A stretch of 64,000 nt of DNA from Pasteurellaceae bacterium (GTDB taxonomy: Bacteria > Pseudomonadota > Gammaproteobacteria > Enterobacterales > Pasteurellaceae). The notes below the pieces were generated by a model, which saw only the letters and a list, made by a program, of their open reading frames with translations, was not told where the DNA came from and ran no database searches. This document shows positions 18,310 through 27,715 of this stretch, one piece after another. The stretch lies in contig JAUNAB010000009.1 of the NCBI GenBank assembly GCA_030527795.1, forward strand, positions 1-64,000, in the 5' to 3' direction. A program made the position numbers and the translations under genes. Numbering within the stretch: position 1 is the stretch's first letter; each line of letters starts with the position of its first letter.

Positions 18310-18993
18310 GGGAGAATTAACGCGTGGCAAGGGTTCGGGTTCGCCAAGAAAACGTGGCGATTTTTCAATGATGACTTCCCATAGCATTAATAGCCGAGCA
18401 AAACTTTCACGAATACGTGTGAAATATGCAGTTGGCGGTTGGTCGGCGGCAAAGCAAATCGCATCAATTTGGTGAAATTTCGCAATAAATAAAGCACGTT
18501 CGCAATGAAAACGTTGGCTAATAATTGTCATCGGTTCAGCTTGGAAAACATATTTGGCTCGAATAATGCTATCTAAGGTTCGAAAACCTGCGTAATCAGG
18601 AAACAGGAATTGTTCACTGATCCCCATTCGTCGCAAATCACGTTTCATTGTGCGAGGCTCATTGTATTGCAAGGTGCTGTTGTCGCCACTTAATAAAAGA
18701 TAAGTGATCTTTTGTGCATCAAATAAGGCTTTTGCCGCTTCTAAACGATAATCATAAAATAGATTTGGGCTGTTTTTCGCCACATATTTTGCCGTGCCAA
18801 GTAAGACGGCATAAGGACGGGGCGGAATGGTATTGATATCCGTATAGATTTTATCGCGAACAGAATAGCTAATAGCACGATCAATAACGATAAGGAGAAT
18901 AAGCGACAAACAGCTCAGATAAATTGCACAGCGAATTAGGCGTCGTAGTGAAATGGCGCGAAAGAAGTGGTGCATAGGGATCCTGTTTTCCAT
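18307..18993 (-). CDS. sanA: SanA/YdcF family membrane protein (DUF218)
   Basis: Inner-membrane protein of 228 aa resembling E. coli SanA, linked to envelope barrier function and vancomycin tolerance. One N-terminal membrane segment (about 20-42) precedes a DUF218 domain with VLLGTAKY, YLLLSGDNSTLQYNEP, DYAGFRTLDSIIRAK and SQRFHCERALFIA. Two starts are possible: the ATG at 18993 (AAGGA five bases before) and the ATG at 18975 (AGGA six bases before). Biochemical activity is unknown. Confidence 0.9.
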   Translation of the reverse strand: MENRIPMHHFFRAISLRRLIRCAIYLSCLSLILLIVIDRAISYSVRDKIYTDINTIPPRPYAVLLGTAKYVAKNSPNLFYDYRLEAAKALFDAQKITYLLLSGDNSTLQYNEPRTMKRDLRRMGISEQFLFPDYAGFRTLDSIIRAKYVFQAEPMTIISQRFHCERALFIAKFHQIDAICFAADQPPTAYFTRIRESFARLLMLWEVIIEKSPRFLGEPEPLPRVNSP

Positions 18994-19059
18994 TGTTTCC
19001 TTAAAATAGGCTAAGCGCTTACCATAATGAAAAAGGTCAACGAGTGCAAGCGTATTTTT

Positions 19060-19075
19060 AGCCGTTTAGACGTCT
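19060..19075 (+). promoter_or_regulatory. MetJ operator (two met boxes) before metX
   Basis: Two adjacent 8-bp met boxes, AGCCGTTT (6 of 8) and AGACGTCT (8 of 8, the exact consensus), lie just upstream of the -35 hexamer. MetJ with S-adenosylmethionine is expected to repress metX here. Confidence 0.85.
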
Positions 19076-19083
19076 AAAATTGA

Positions 19084-19112
19084 TTGACAAGCTTAGCAGA
19101 TAGCGGTAGTTT
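19084..19112 (+). promoter_or_regulatory. metX promoter
   Basis: A perfect -35 TTGACA (19084-19089), 17 bp, TAGTTT (19107-19112). The start point near 19119 gives a leader of about 23 bases. Confidence 0.7.
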
Positions 19113-19141
19113 AATGAATATTCGTAGTTTGTTGACTGATA

Positions 19142-20227
19142 ATGGACGCATCAATGGCATTACAATATGTAACTCTTTTTTCACAGCAACCGCTAAGCCT
19201 AGTGCTTGGTGGGCAATTATCGTCAATAAATGTGGCTTATCAAACTTATGGGCAACTCAATGCCGAGAAAAGCAATGCGGTGTTGATTTGCCACGCTCTG
19301 ACAGGCGATGCGGAACCTTTTTGTGATGAAAAAGATCAAACGGGCTGGTGGCAAAATTTTATGGGGAAAGGCTTGGCACTTGATACGGAGAAATATTTCT
19401 TTATTTGTTCAAATGTATTGGGTGGTTGTAAAGGCACAACAGGGCCTGCGAGCCTTAATCCTGTAACTCAACGTCCTTACGGTAGTCAATTTCCGCACGT
19501 TATCATTCAGGATATGGTAAATGTACAAAAAGCTTTGTTAGATTATTTAGGTATTACACATTTGCACGCAGTTATTGGGGGATCTTTTGGCGGAATGCAA
19601 GCGACACAATGGGCGATAAGCTATCCCGATGATATGGATAATGTCGTTAATTTGTGTTCTTCTTTAACCTTTAGTGCCGAAGCGATTGGCTTTAACCACG
19701 TAATGCGTCAGGCGATTGTCAATGATCCGAATTTTAAGCAAGGTGACTATTATGATAGTGAGCCGCCAAGCCAAGGACTCGCAATTGCTCGTATGCTTGG
19801 AATGTTGACTTATCGGACGGACATTCAATTAGCCAAAGCTTTTGGTCGTGCAACAAAAAATGAAGGGCAATATTGGGGCGAGTTATTTCAAGTTGAAAGT
19901 TATTTAACTTATCAAGGTCAAAAATTTTTAGAACGTTTTGATGCGAATAGTTATTTGCATTTATTGCGTGCATTGGATTTATATGATCCCTCCCTAGGTT
20001 ATGAAAATATGAAAAGTGCCTTATCACGCATTAAAGCGCGTTATACATTAGTGGCTGTGAGTAATGATCAACTGTTTAAATTAACGGATTTGCAAAAAAG
20101 TCAGGCATTATTAGCACAAAGTGGAGTGAATTTGCATTATTACGAATTTGCTTCTGATTATGGACACGACGCATTTTTGGTAGATTATGCGATGTTTGAA
20201 CAGAAAATTATTGACGGATTAGCCTAG
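19142..20227 (+). CDS. metX: Homoserine O-acetyltransferase MetX
   Basis: Acetylates homoserine with acetyl-CoA at the entry to methionine synthesis. It is an alpha/beta hydrolase of 361 aa with [23 protein letters not shown], the nucleophile elbow IGGSFGGMQ (Ser about 149) and a late YGHDAFL bearing the catalytic His. The ATG at 19142 lacks a clear ribosome site; an ATG four codons later (19154) is an alternative. The MetJ operator and promoter immediately upstream identify it as a methionine-repressed single gene. Enteric bacteria use MetA instead. Confidence 0.95.
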   Translation: MDASMALQYVTLFSQQPLSLVLGGQLSSINVAYQTYGQLNAEKSNAVLICHALTGDAEPFCDEKDQTGWWQNFMGKGLALDTEKYFFICSNVLGGCKGTTGPASLNPVTQRPYGSQFPHVIIQDMVNVQKALLDYLGITHLHAVIGGSFGGMQATQWAISYPDDMDNVVNLCSSLTFSAEAIGFNHVMRQAIVNDPNFKQGDYYDSEPPSQGLAIARMLGMLTYRTDIQLAKAFGRATKNEGQYWGELFQVESYLTYQGQKFLERFDANSYLHLLRALDLYDPSLGYENMKSALSRIKARYTLVAVSNDQLFKLTDLQKSQALLAQSGVNLHYYEFASDYGHDAFLVDYAMFEQKIIDGLA

Positions 20228-20311
20228 TTCACAATGCAACTTGTGGTTAATTTATTTGTCTGAATACAATCTTATCTCTTTCGCCTATTTCTAAATCAGC
20301 GACAAAAACGA

Positions 20312-21301
20312 ATGAAACAGATCAATCTTATTCTTTTGCTAGCCTTCTTAATTGTGGCAATTATTGGGCTTTTCCCTTGGTTATTTCAGCTTGTTGCACT
20401 ATGGCAACGCGAATTTAATCAAATGCTTTCAGCACATTTGCACCAAATTAAAACTGCCCCTTTTTATGCGGGGGGCGGGTTAATTCTTATCAGTTTTATC
20501 TATGGCATTTTTCACGCACTAGGGCCTGGGCATGGGAAATTTGTGATTACCAGTTATCTCACGACCCATCAAACTCAGCTCAAAAGCAGTATGCTTTTGA
20601 CATTTCTAGCATCTTTAATGCAAGGGATCGTAGCGATTACCGCGACCTCTATCGTGGTAGTGGTGCTTAACCTTTCGTCTGCGTATTTTAAAATGAGCCA
20701 ATTGTGGTTAGAGCGAGGAGCTTACGTTCTTATTTTATTACTTGGTATTCAATGGCTATACCAAAGCATAAAACAGCTTAAAGGCTTACGGCATAAACCC
20801 ACGTTACAAATTAAACATATTCAATTTGATAAAACTGCACTACAAAATTCGCGTGTTTTAATGCCATTACAACGGATTTCACCGCATAATGAACATTGTG
20901 ATTGTGGGCATCAACATTTGCCGAGTGAAGCACAATTACAACAAGCACAAAGTGTTAAAGATCAATTACTGATTATTATTAGTATTGGTATGCGTCCTTG
21001 CACGGGGGCTATTTTTGTGCTGTTTCTAGCCTATATGCTCGATCTTTATTTATGGGGCATTGCAGCGACTTTAGCGATGGCAATCGGCACAAGCATAACG
21101 CTCACAGGTTTTGCAATGCTGGTACAATATGCACGGCAGACAGCACAAAAACTGGGGAAATGGTATTTTTCTGCACATTTAAAACGGCAGATGAATCCGT
21201 TGATTAAATTGCTATTTGGTGGATTACTTATCCTATTTGCGATTGGGCTCATTTATGGCACAACCTTATCAAGCGGTGGTGCGACATTATTTGGGCGTTA
21301 A
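20312..21301 (+). CDS. Nickel/cobalt transporter, NicO/RcnA-like
   Basis: Inner-membrane protein of 329 aa with about seven hydrophobic segments. The motif HALGPGHGKFVI (about 70-81) and SIGMRPCTGAIFVLFLAY (about 225-242) are typical of the NicO/RcnA nickel and cobalt family. A His/Cys-rich cytoplasmic loop, HNEHCDCGHQH, may bind metal. Family members include efflux (RcnA) and uptake types; direction cannot be settled from sequence. It stands alone between metX and the convergent prmB. Confidence 0.87.
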   Translation: MKQINLILLLAFLIVAIIGLFPWLFQLVALWQREFNQMLSAHLHQIKTAPFYAGGGLILISFIYGIFHALGPGHGKFVITSYLTTHQTQLKSSMLLTFLASLMQGIVAITATSIVVVVLNLSSAYFKMSQLWLERGAYVLILLLGIQWLYQSIKQLKGLRHKPTLQIKHIQFDKTALQNSRVLMPLQRISPHNEHCDCGHQHLPSEAQLQQAQSVKDQLLIIISIGMRPCTGAIFVLFLAYMLDLYLWGIAATLAMAIGTSITLTGFAMLVQYARQTAQKLGKWYFSAHLKRQMNPLIKLLFGGLLILFAIGLIYGTTLSSGGATLFGR

Positions 21302-21320
21302 ATCGTCAATAAAAAAGAGA

Positions 21321-21366
21321 AAAATCGCGGTCAAAAAAATGAATGAAATTTTGACCGCGGTTTTTG
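21321..21366. terminator. Convergent terminator, inverted repeat copies
   Basis: ATCGCGGTCAAAAAAAT (one mismatch) faces a perfect TTTTGACCGCGGTTTTT. It serves the Ni/Co transporter and prmB. Confidence 0.85.
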
Positions 21367-21373
21367 TATGCCG

Positions 21374-22330
21374 TTAGCTAAATAAATGGCGATATTGTTG
21401 CAGTTGTGCCTTATTGAGTGCAAAGACACCATCAACACCTTGCTCAAAGGTGATCCAATGAAATGGTACGTTCGGGTATTGGGCGATTAAATGCACCATT
21501 GAATTGCCGACTTCACAAATTAACCAACCTTGTTCGTTTAAGTAATCAGCAGCTTGTGCCAAAATACGTTTTACTAATACTAAGCCGTCTTCGCCCGCTT
21601 CTAATGCAAGCATCGGTTCGTGGTGAAATTCTGCAGGCATATCATCAATGTCTTCAGCATCAACATAAGGCGGATTAGTTACGATAAGATCGTATTTATC
21701 TTGTTCAAATTGTGGCTGGGGAATATTGTCAAATAAATCCGATTGCAACGGGAAAACGCGATCGGTCATTCCTTGTTGTTCAATATTGTATTCCGCGACA
21801 TTTAACGCATCAATACTCAAATCAACCGCATCAACTTCCGCATCAAGAAAACAATCGGCACAAGCAATGGCAATACAACCACTGCCCGTGCACATATCTA
21901 AAATGCGTTTAGGTTCATCTTGAATAAAATCCGCAAAGCCTTGTTTAATTAATTGCCCGATTGGCGAGCGTGGAATTAGCACGCGTTCGTCAACGTAAAA
22001 TTGCAAACCACAAAACCATGCACGGTTAAGTAAATATGCCGTTGGCGTGCGTGTGGCTAAACGTTCGATAAGTAATTGAATAATTGCATCTTTTTCGCTT
22101 GGTAATAAGCGAGTATCATACAGCTCCGTTGGGATATCTAAAGGCAATTCAAGACTTGAAAGCACCAACAGTACCGATTCATCCCATGCATTATCTAGCC
22201 CGTGTCCATAAAAAATATCGGAACGATTGAACAGAGAATAAGCTAAACGCAGGTAATCTTTGATGGTGTGGCAATGTTGTTGCACGTTATCTTGCTTGAT
22301 AACGGCAATTAATTCGGGATTAAAACTCAT
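21374..22330 (-). CDS. prmB: Ribosomal protein L3 glutamine methyltransferase PrmB
   Basis: Methylates the glutamine side chain of L3 during 50S assembly. At 318 aa it has an N-terminal helical domain and a Rossmann methyltransferase domain with [14 protein letters not shown] (SAM binding), the catalytic [10 protein letters not shown] and the downstream EAGEDGL. The N-terminal region and the YVDA sequence favour PrmB over the release-factor enzyme PrmC. It is divergent from smrB, as in E. coli. Confidence 0.95.
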   Translation of the reverse strand: MSFNPELIAVIKQDNVQQHCHTIKDYLRLAYSLFNRSDIFYGHGLDNAWDESVLLVLSSLELPLDIPTELYDTRLLPSEKDAIIQLLIERLATRTPTAYLLNRAWFCGLQFYVDERVLIPRSPIGQLIKQGFADFIQDEPKRILDMCTGSGCIAIACADCFLDAEVDAVDLSIDALNVAEYNIEQQGMTDRVFPLQSDLFDNIPQPQFEQDKYDLIVTNPPYVDAEDIDDMPAEFHHEPMLALEAGEDGLVLVKRILAQAADYLNEQGWLICEVGNSMVHLIAQYPNVPFHWITFEQGVDGVFALNKAQLQQYRHLFS

Positions 22331-22397
22331 ATTAATTCAATTTCTTTGCTAAAATTGGCGTTAGTATATAGAAATTTAAGCGAACAAGGAATGAATA

Positions 22398-22904
22398 ATG
22401 TTAGATGACGATGAGATTGCCCTCTTTCGTGAGCAAACCAAGGGGGCAAAAAAATTGGTGCAAAATACCGCGGTAATGCCGTCACATTCACATTTAAAGC
22501 GAAAGGCAGAAATTCGTGATATTCGTGAAAAAGAAGATACGCTATTTTATTTTTCCGATGAATATGAACCCTTATTAGATGAAGATAACGCGGTAAAATA
22601 TTTGCGTGCGGGCGAAGATAGTTATTTGCTGAAGCAATTACGCCGTGGTGATTTTTCCCCTGAATTATTTTTAGATTTGCATGGCTTGACCCGTGAGCAA
22701 GCGAAAATTGAATTAGCCAGTTTAATTCAAGCCTGTGAAAACGAACATATTTACTGTGCTAGCGTAATGACGGGCTATGGCACATTCACCTTAAAACGCC
22801 AGATTCCACGTTGGTTGGTACAACATCCGCGTGTTCGAGCGTTGCACCAAGCACCAAAAGAGTGGGGTGGCGATGCGGCAATTTTAATTCTACTTGATGT
22901 GTAA
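22398..22904 (+). CDS. smrB: Ribosome-collision endonuclease SmrB
   Basis: SMR-domain protein of 168 aa. In E. coli SmrB cleaves mRNA between collided ribosomes and feeds tmRNA rescue. The SMR domain has LDLHGLTREQAKIEL (about 92-106), the MTGYG loop and the C-terminal HQAPKEWGGDAAILILLD. AAGGAATG lies near the ATG. It is followed within 100 bp by ssrA, the rescue RNA itself. Confidence 0.93.
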   Translation: MLDDDEIALFREQTKGAKKLVQNTAVMPSHSHLKRKAEIRDIREKEDTLFYFSDEYEPLLDEDNAVKYLRAGEDSYLLKQLRRGDFSPELFLDLHGLTREQAKIELASLIQACENEHIYCASVMTGYGTFTLKRQIPRWLVQHPRVRALHQAPKEWGGDAAILILLDV

Positions 22905-22960
22905 TGCTTTTGCGTTAAACCCGGAGAAAAATTGGGTAGGTCGATTAAAATAAAAATCCA

Positions 22961-22988
22961 TTGCTTTTTGGCTGATTTTTGTTAGACT
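22961..22988 (+). promoter_or_regulatory. ssrA promoter
   Basis: TTGCTT, 16 bp, TAGACT precedes the mature tmRNA end by about 12 bases, fitting a short 5' precursor trimmed by RNase P. Confidence 0.5.
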
Positions 22989-23000
22989 TACGCATAATTT

Positions 23001-23364
23001 GGGGCTGATTCTGGATTCGACGGGATTGGCAAAGCCCAAAGCGCACGTCAAGGTGCGGTAGGCCTTGTAAATAAACCGCAAAACAATAGTCGCAAACGAC
23101 GAACAATACGCACTAGCAGCTTAATAACCTGCGTAGAGCCTTATCGCCTCAGCTTTCGCTCGTAAGACGAGGATCACGATAAGTCATCCAAAACGAGATC
23201 GTGTGGACGCCGCCGTTTGAGGATCGAAGCATTAAATTGAACCAAACTAGCTTAATTATCGTGTGTCTTTCCACAGGGTTAAGTGAAATTAAAGAAAGAC
23301 TAAACGTGTAGTGCTGAAGGTAGAGTAATTTCGGACGCGGGTTCAACTCCCGCCAGCTCCACCA
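23001..23364 (+). ncRNA. ssrA: tmRNA (SsrA)
   Basis: Transfer-messenger RNA of about 364 bases. It begins GGGGCTGATTCTGGATTCGA and ends with the tRNA-like GGTTCAACTCCCGCCAGCTCC plus a genomically encoded ACCA; the two ends pair as an acceptor stem. The tag reading frame at 23092-23124 encodes ANDEQYALAA and stops with TAA, ending in the LAA degron. It rescues stalled ribosomes with SmpB (not in this window). Confidence 0.98.
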
Positions 23365-23390
23365 AAATAAAATTTATGAAGTGAAATAAA

Positions 23391-23420
23391 AGCCTTGATT
23401 ATATTTCAAGGCTTTTTTAT
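23391..23420 (+). terminator. ssrA terminator
   Basis: AGCCTTGA/TCAAGGCT stem with a 7-nt loop and six T residues, 27 bases after the tmRNA end. Confidence 0.9.
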
Positions 23421-23440
23421 TAAAAAAGACACGGAATCTA

Positions 23441-23486
23441 TTTTACCGCGGTCAAAAATTCAAGCGTTTTTTTGACCGCGGTTTTT
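23441..23486. terminator. Second terminator, inverted repeat copies
   Basis: Two complete facing copies of ACCGCGGTCAAAAA directly downstream of the ssrA terminator, separating it from sucA. Confidence 0.8.
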
Positions 23487-23576
23487 GACAGATTTTTATC
23501 ATTATAAGCTGATTAATTTGTGGATTTTTTGTTTTAAATCCGTGTAAAAATTCCTTATTTATTCTCAATTCCTATG

Positions 23577-23582
23577 TATAAT
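23577..23582 (+). promoter_or_regulatory. -10 element for sucA
   Basis: Consensus TATAAT 49 bp before the sucA ATG. No good -35 hexamer is present, suggesting activator dependence. Confidence 0.4.
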
Positions 23583-23630
23583 ATGACTTTACGATTTCGC
23601 ACGTGAAACTTATCTTAATTAGGTATATTT

Positions 23631-26432
23631 ATGCAACAACATAGCCCATTCCAACAATGGTTAGCGCAAAGTGTGTTAGGTGGCGCGAACCAATCCTATA
23701 TTGAACAACTCTATGAAGAATATTTAGCTGATCCTGATAGTGTAGATAAAAGTTGGCGGCAGACATTTGACCAATTGCCGAAGGGCAATGCCGCTGAGCA
23801 AGCACATTCACAGGTACGTGATTATTTTAAACGATTAGCTCGTGATCAATCGCCAAATGGGGCGAAGGTTGTTGATCCAAATGTGAGTAAACGTTTGGTG
23901 AAAGTGATTCAGTGGGTGAATGCGCATCGCTACCGTGGGCATTTGGATGCGGATTTGGATCCTTTAAATTTGTGGCAACGAATGGAGTCGCCTACGCTGA
24001 ACTACCAATTTTATGGTTTTACAGAGCAAGATTTAGATGAAGAATTTGATTTAGGCGGTTATGTTATCAGTAAAGAACGTGTCACTTTGCGTGAATTGAA
24101 GGAGACGTTAAAGCAAACTTATCGTGGCACGATTGGGCTTGAGTTTATGCACGTCAATGATTTGGACGCACGAAATTGGTTGCAGAGAAAGTTAGAAAAT
24201 ACCTTAAATAAGCCATTATTTAGCTCAGAACAAAAAATCACGTTTTTAAAAGAATTAACCGCGGCAGATGGGTTAGAACGTTATTTAGGGGCGAAATTTC
24301 CTGGTGCGAAACGCTTTTCGTTAGAAGGAAGCGATGCTTTTATTCCTTTAATGAAAGAGATTATTCGCCACGGTGCGAAATGTGGCGTGAAAGATATTGT
24401 GATGGGGATGGCACATCGTGGGCGTTTAAATGTGCTAGTTAATGTGTTAGGGAAAAAGCCTGCTGAATTATTTGATGAATTTGCGGGTAAGCATAATGGC
24501 GAGAGTAGTGGTGATGTGAAGTATCATCAAGGCTTTTCATCGGAATTTATGACCGATAATGGTGTGGTGCATTTGGCATTGGCATTTAACCCTTCTCATT
24601 TGGAAATTGTCAGCCCTGTGGTGCAAGGTTCTGTTCGTGCGCGTCAGCAACGCTTAGGCGAAAATGCCAAAGAAAGTGTGATGCCTATTACCATTCATGG
24701 CGATTCAGCAGTCGCAGGGCAAGGAGTGGTACAAGAAACCTTAAATATGTCGGTAACCCGTGGCTATCACGTTGGCGGAACGATTCGTATTGTAATTAAT
24801 AACCAAATTGGGTTTACTACGTCAAATACGCGGGATACCCGTTCAACGGAATATTGTACTGATATTGCCAAAATGATCGAAGCCCCTGTCATTCACGTTA
24901 ATGGTGATGATCCTGAAGCGGTAGCTTATGCAGCACAAATGGCGGTGGAATACCGCAATTTGTTTAAACGTGATATTTTTATTGATTTGGTTTCTTACCG
25001 CCGTCACGGGCATAATGAAGCAGATGAGCCTTTAGCTACGCAGCCGATTATGTATAAATTAATTCGTCAACATCCTACGCCAAGAAAAGTTTATGCACTG
25101 CGTTTGATTGATGAAGGGGTGATTAATTCAAATGATGAAATTGAATTAATTAATGATTATCGTGATGCACTCGATCGGGGCGAATGCGTGTTACCCGAAT
25201 GGCGTCCGCTAGATTTATCTTCGCTTGATTGGCGCCAATATTTAAGTAAAGAATGGGGTGATTACGAGAGTTATTTTGATGAACAACGGTTTAAAGATTT
25301 GGCACAGAAAGTCTGTGAAGTACCAGCCAATCATCCAATTCATAGCCGTGTACAGAAAGTCTATGCCGATCGGAAATTAATGGCACAAGGCGAAAAATTA
25401 TTTGACTGGGGAATGGCGGAAACGATGGCATACGCCACGCTGTTAGATAATCATTTTAATGTGCGAATTTCGGGCGAAGATGCAGGGCGGGGAACGTTCT
25501 TTCATCGGCACGCAGTATTACATAATATGAATGAACGTAAAGAATATCGTCCGTTAGCCCATTTACATAAGCACCAAGGGCATTTTGAAGTGTGGGACTC
25601 GGTATTATCTGAAGAAGCAGTATTAGCATTTGAATATGGTTATGCCACAGCTACGCCAAAAACCTTAACGATTTGGGAAGCCCAATTTGGCGATTTTGCC
25701 AATGGTGCCCAAATGGTTATTGATCAATTTATTAGTTCTGGCGAACAAAAATGGGGCAGAATGTGCGGATTGGTGATGTTGTTGCCACACGGTTATGAAG
25801 GGCAAGGGCCAGAACATTCCAGTGCACGTTTAGAACGTTATTTGCAACTGTGTGCTGAACAAAATATGCAAGTTTGTATTCCTTCAACGCCGGCTCAGAT
25901 TTATCATTTGTTACGTCGACAAATGTTGCGTAGTGTACGCCGTCCATTAATTGTGATTTCACCAAAATCTTTATTGCGTCATCCTTTAGCTGTATCTAGT
26001 ATGGAAGAATTAATTCAAGGGAAATTCCAAAATGTGATTGATGAAATCGATCCAATTGAACCACAACAGGTAAAACGCGTGATAATGTGTGCTGGAAAAG
26101 TATATTATGATCTGTTGGAACAACGCCGTAAAAATAGGCAAACTGATGTGGCAATTATTCGGATTGAACAACTTTATCCTTATCCACACGATGAAATTAA
26201 ACCGATTTTAGCAAAATATCGTCATGTCGATGATTATGTCTGGTGTCAAGAAGAACCGTTAAATCAAGGGGCTTGGTATAGTAGTCAACATAATTTTGTG
26301 GCAAATTTGCCTACAAGTGCAACACTTCGCTACGTTGGTCGTCCAGCATCAGCATCGCCTGCCGCAGGTTATATGGCATTACATAATAAACAACAACAAG
26401 CGCTTGTGGATCAAGCGTTACTGATTGAATAA
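23631..26432 (+). CDS. sucA: 2-oxoglutarate dehydrogenase E1 SucA
   Basis: Thiamine-diphosphate decarboxylase of the 2-oxoglutarate dehydrogenase complex. At 933 aa it is full length. The N-terminal E2-docking segment (SYIEQLYEEYLADPDSVDKSW), GMAHRGRLNVL, the ThDP/Mg site HGDSAVAGQGVVQE...IVINNQIGF and YRRHGHNEADEP are present. It is the first gene of sucABCD; sucB follows 13 bp later. Confidence 0.98.
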   Translation: MQQHSPFQQWLAQSVLGGANQSYIEQLYEEYLADPDSVDKSWRQTFDQLPKGNAAEQAHSQVRDYFKRLARDQSPNGAKVVDPNVSKRLVKVIQWVNAHRYRGHLDADLDPLNLWQRMESPTLNYQFYGFTEQDLDEEFDLGGYVISKERVTLRELKETLKQTYRGTIGLEFMHVNDLDARNWLQRKLENTLNKPLFSSEQKITFLKELTAADGLERYLGAKFPGAKRFSLEGSDAFIPLMKEIIRHGAKCGVKDIVMGMAHRGRLNVLVNVLGKKPAELFDEFAGKHNGESSGDVKYHQGFSSEFMTDNGVVHLALAFNPSHLEIVSPVVQGSVRARQQRLGENAKESVMPITIHGDSAVAGQGVVQETLNMSVTRGYHVGGTIRIVINNQIGFTTSNTRDTRSTEYCTDIAKMIEAPVIHVNGDDPEAVAYAAQMAVEYRNLFKRDIFIDLVSYRRHGHNEADEPLATQPIMYKLIRQHPTPRKVYALRLIDEGVINSNDEIELINDYRDALDRGECVLPEWRPLDLSSLDWRQYLSKEWGDYESYFDEQRFKDLAQKVCEVPANHPIHSRVQKVYADRKLMAQGEKLFDWGMAETMAYATLLDNHFNVRISGEDAGRGTFFHRHAVLHNMNERKEYRPLAHLHKHQGHFEVWDSVLSEEAVLAFEYGYATATPKTLTIWEAQFGDFANGAQMVIDQFISSGEQKWGRMCGLVMLLPHGYEGQGPEHSSARLERYLQLCAEQNMQVCIPSTPAQIYHLLRRQMLRSVRRPLIVISPKSLLRHPLAVSSMEELIQGKFQNVIDEIDPIEPQQVKRVIMCAGKVYYDLLEQRRKNRQTDVAIIRIEQLYPYPHDEIKPILAKYRHVDDYVWCQEEPLNQGAWYSSQHNFVANLPTSATLRYVGRPASASPAAGYMALHNKQQQALVDQALLIE

Positions 26433-26445
26433 TTAGGAGAAAATA

Positions 26446-27654
26446 ATGAGCAATGTTGAAATTCTAACCCCAACGTTACCTGAATCAGTCGCTGATGCGA
26501 CAGTTGTCAAATGGCATAAACAAGTGGGAGAGACGGTTAAACGAGATGATATCCTAGTTGAAATTGAAACGGATAAAGTGGTGCTAGAAGTTCCTGCGGT
26601 AAATGATGGGATCATTGAAAGTATTATTGAGCCAGAAGGGGCAACGGTAGTCAGTAATCAGTTATTGGGGCGTTTGTCATTTGGTACGATGGAACTAACA
26701 GAACACACGCCAGCACCAGCCGAAGGACATCACGCCAGTTTGAATAATGAGCATAATGATAATTTGAGCCCTGCTATTCGTCGTTTGATCGCCGAATATG
26801 ATTTGAATGTGAATGAATTACAGGGAACGGGCGTTGGTGGACGAATCACACGTGAAGACGTGGAGCATTTGATTGCAGAGAAACGCAATGTGAATGAAGC
26901 GAATTCACCCGAAACCGCGGTCAAAAATCCGATCGTTTTTGCGAATGTAGCTGATCGTGATGAGAAACGTGTGCCGATGACACGTTTGCGTAAACGAATT
27001 GCAGAACGTTTGTTAGAAGCTAAAAATAGCACTGCAATGCTGACGACATTCAATGAAGTAGATATGCAACCAATTATGACATTGCGTAAGCAATATGGTG
27101 AGAAATTTGAAAAACAACACGACGTTCGCTTAGGTTTTATGTCATTTTATATTAAGGCAGTGGTTGAAGCATTAAAACGTTATCCCGAAGTGAATGCGGC
27201 TTTAGATGGCGATGATATTATTTATCATAATTATTTTGATATCAGTATTGCTGTTTCTACTCCACGAGGTTTAGTCACACCAGTGTTGCGTGATTGCGAT
27301 AAGTTAAGTATGGCGGACATAGAAAAAGAAATTAAACGCTTGGCAGAGAAAGGACGTGATGGTAAATTGACAGTGGAAGATTTGACGGGGGGTAATTTTA
27401 CGATTACCAATGGTGGTGTGTTTGGTTCACTGATGTCAACACCGATTATCAATCCGCCCCAAAGTGCGATTTTAGGTATGCACGCGATTAAAGATCGCCC
27501 CGTTGCTTTAAATGGCGAAGTGGTTATTCGCCCAATGATGTATTTAGCACTTTCCTATGATCACCGTTTAATTGACGGTCGCGAAAGTGTTGGGTTCTTA
27601 GTAACAATTAAAGAATTGCTTGAAGACCCAACGCGTTTATTGTTGGAAATTTAA
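26446..27654 (+). CDS. sucB: Dihydrolipoyl succinyltransferase E2 SucB
   Basis: E2 core of the 2-oxoglutarate dehydrogenase complex, 402 aa. One lipoyl domain ([12 protein letters not shown], lipoyl Lys about 45), an E1/E3-binding domain ([14 protein letters not shown]...GRITREDV) and a catalytic domain ending [13 protein letters not shown] repeat copy encodes TAVKN in the linker before the catalytic domain. TAGGAGA lies upstream of the ATG. Confidence 0.98.
   Translation: MSNVEILTPTLPESVADATVVKWHKQVGETVKRDDILVEIETDKVVLEVPAVNDGIIESIIEPEGATVVSNQLLGRLSFGTMELTEHTPAPAEGHHASLNNEHNDNLSPAIRRLIAEYDLNVNELQGTGVGGRITREDVEHLIAEKRNVNEANSPETAVKNPIVFANVADRDEKRVPMTRLRKRIAERLLEAKNSTAMLTTFNEVDMQPIMTLRKQYGEKFEKQHDVRLGFMSFYIKAVVEALKRYPEVNAALDGDDIIYHNYFDISIAVSTPRGLVTPVLRDCDKLSMADIEKEIKRLAEKGRDGKLTVEDLTGGNFTITNGGVFGSLMSTPIINPPQSAILGMHAIKDRPVALNGEVVIRPMMYLALSYDHRLIDGRESVGFLVTIKELLEDPTRLLLEI
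26912..26929 (+). repeat. Full uptake-sequence-like repeat in a sucB linker
   Basis: AAACCGCGGTCAAAAATC, the canonical local form, reads TAVKN between the peripheral-subunit-binding and catalytic domains. Confidence 0.75.
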
Positions 27655-27656
27655 TA

Positions 27657-27693
27657 AAATAGGCTATTACATTATGTGTGATAGCCTATTTTT
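27657..27693 (+). terminator. Hairpin between sucB and sucC
   Basis: AATAGGCTAT/ATAGCCTATT stem with a 13-nt loop followed by TTTC. It looks like an intrinsic, perhaps partial, terminator that would lower sucCD relative to sucAB. Confidence 0.7.
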
Positions 27694-27715
27694 CTTGTGT
27701 GATTTAGGAGGTTGA

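Noticed and set aside
19084..19326. 80-aa plus-strand frame at the metX start
   Set aside because: It begins at the metX promoter hexamer and overlaps metX in another frame.
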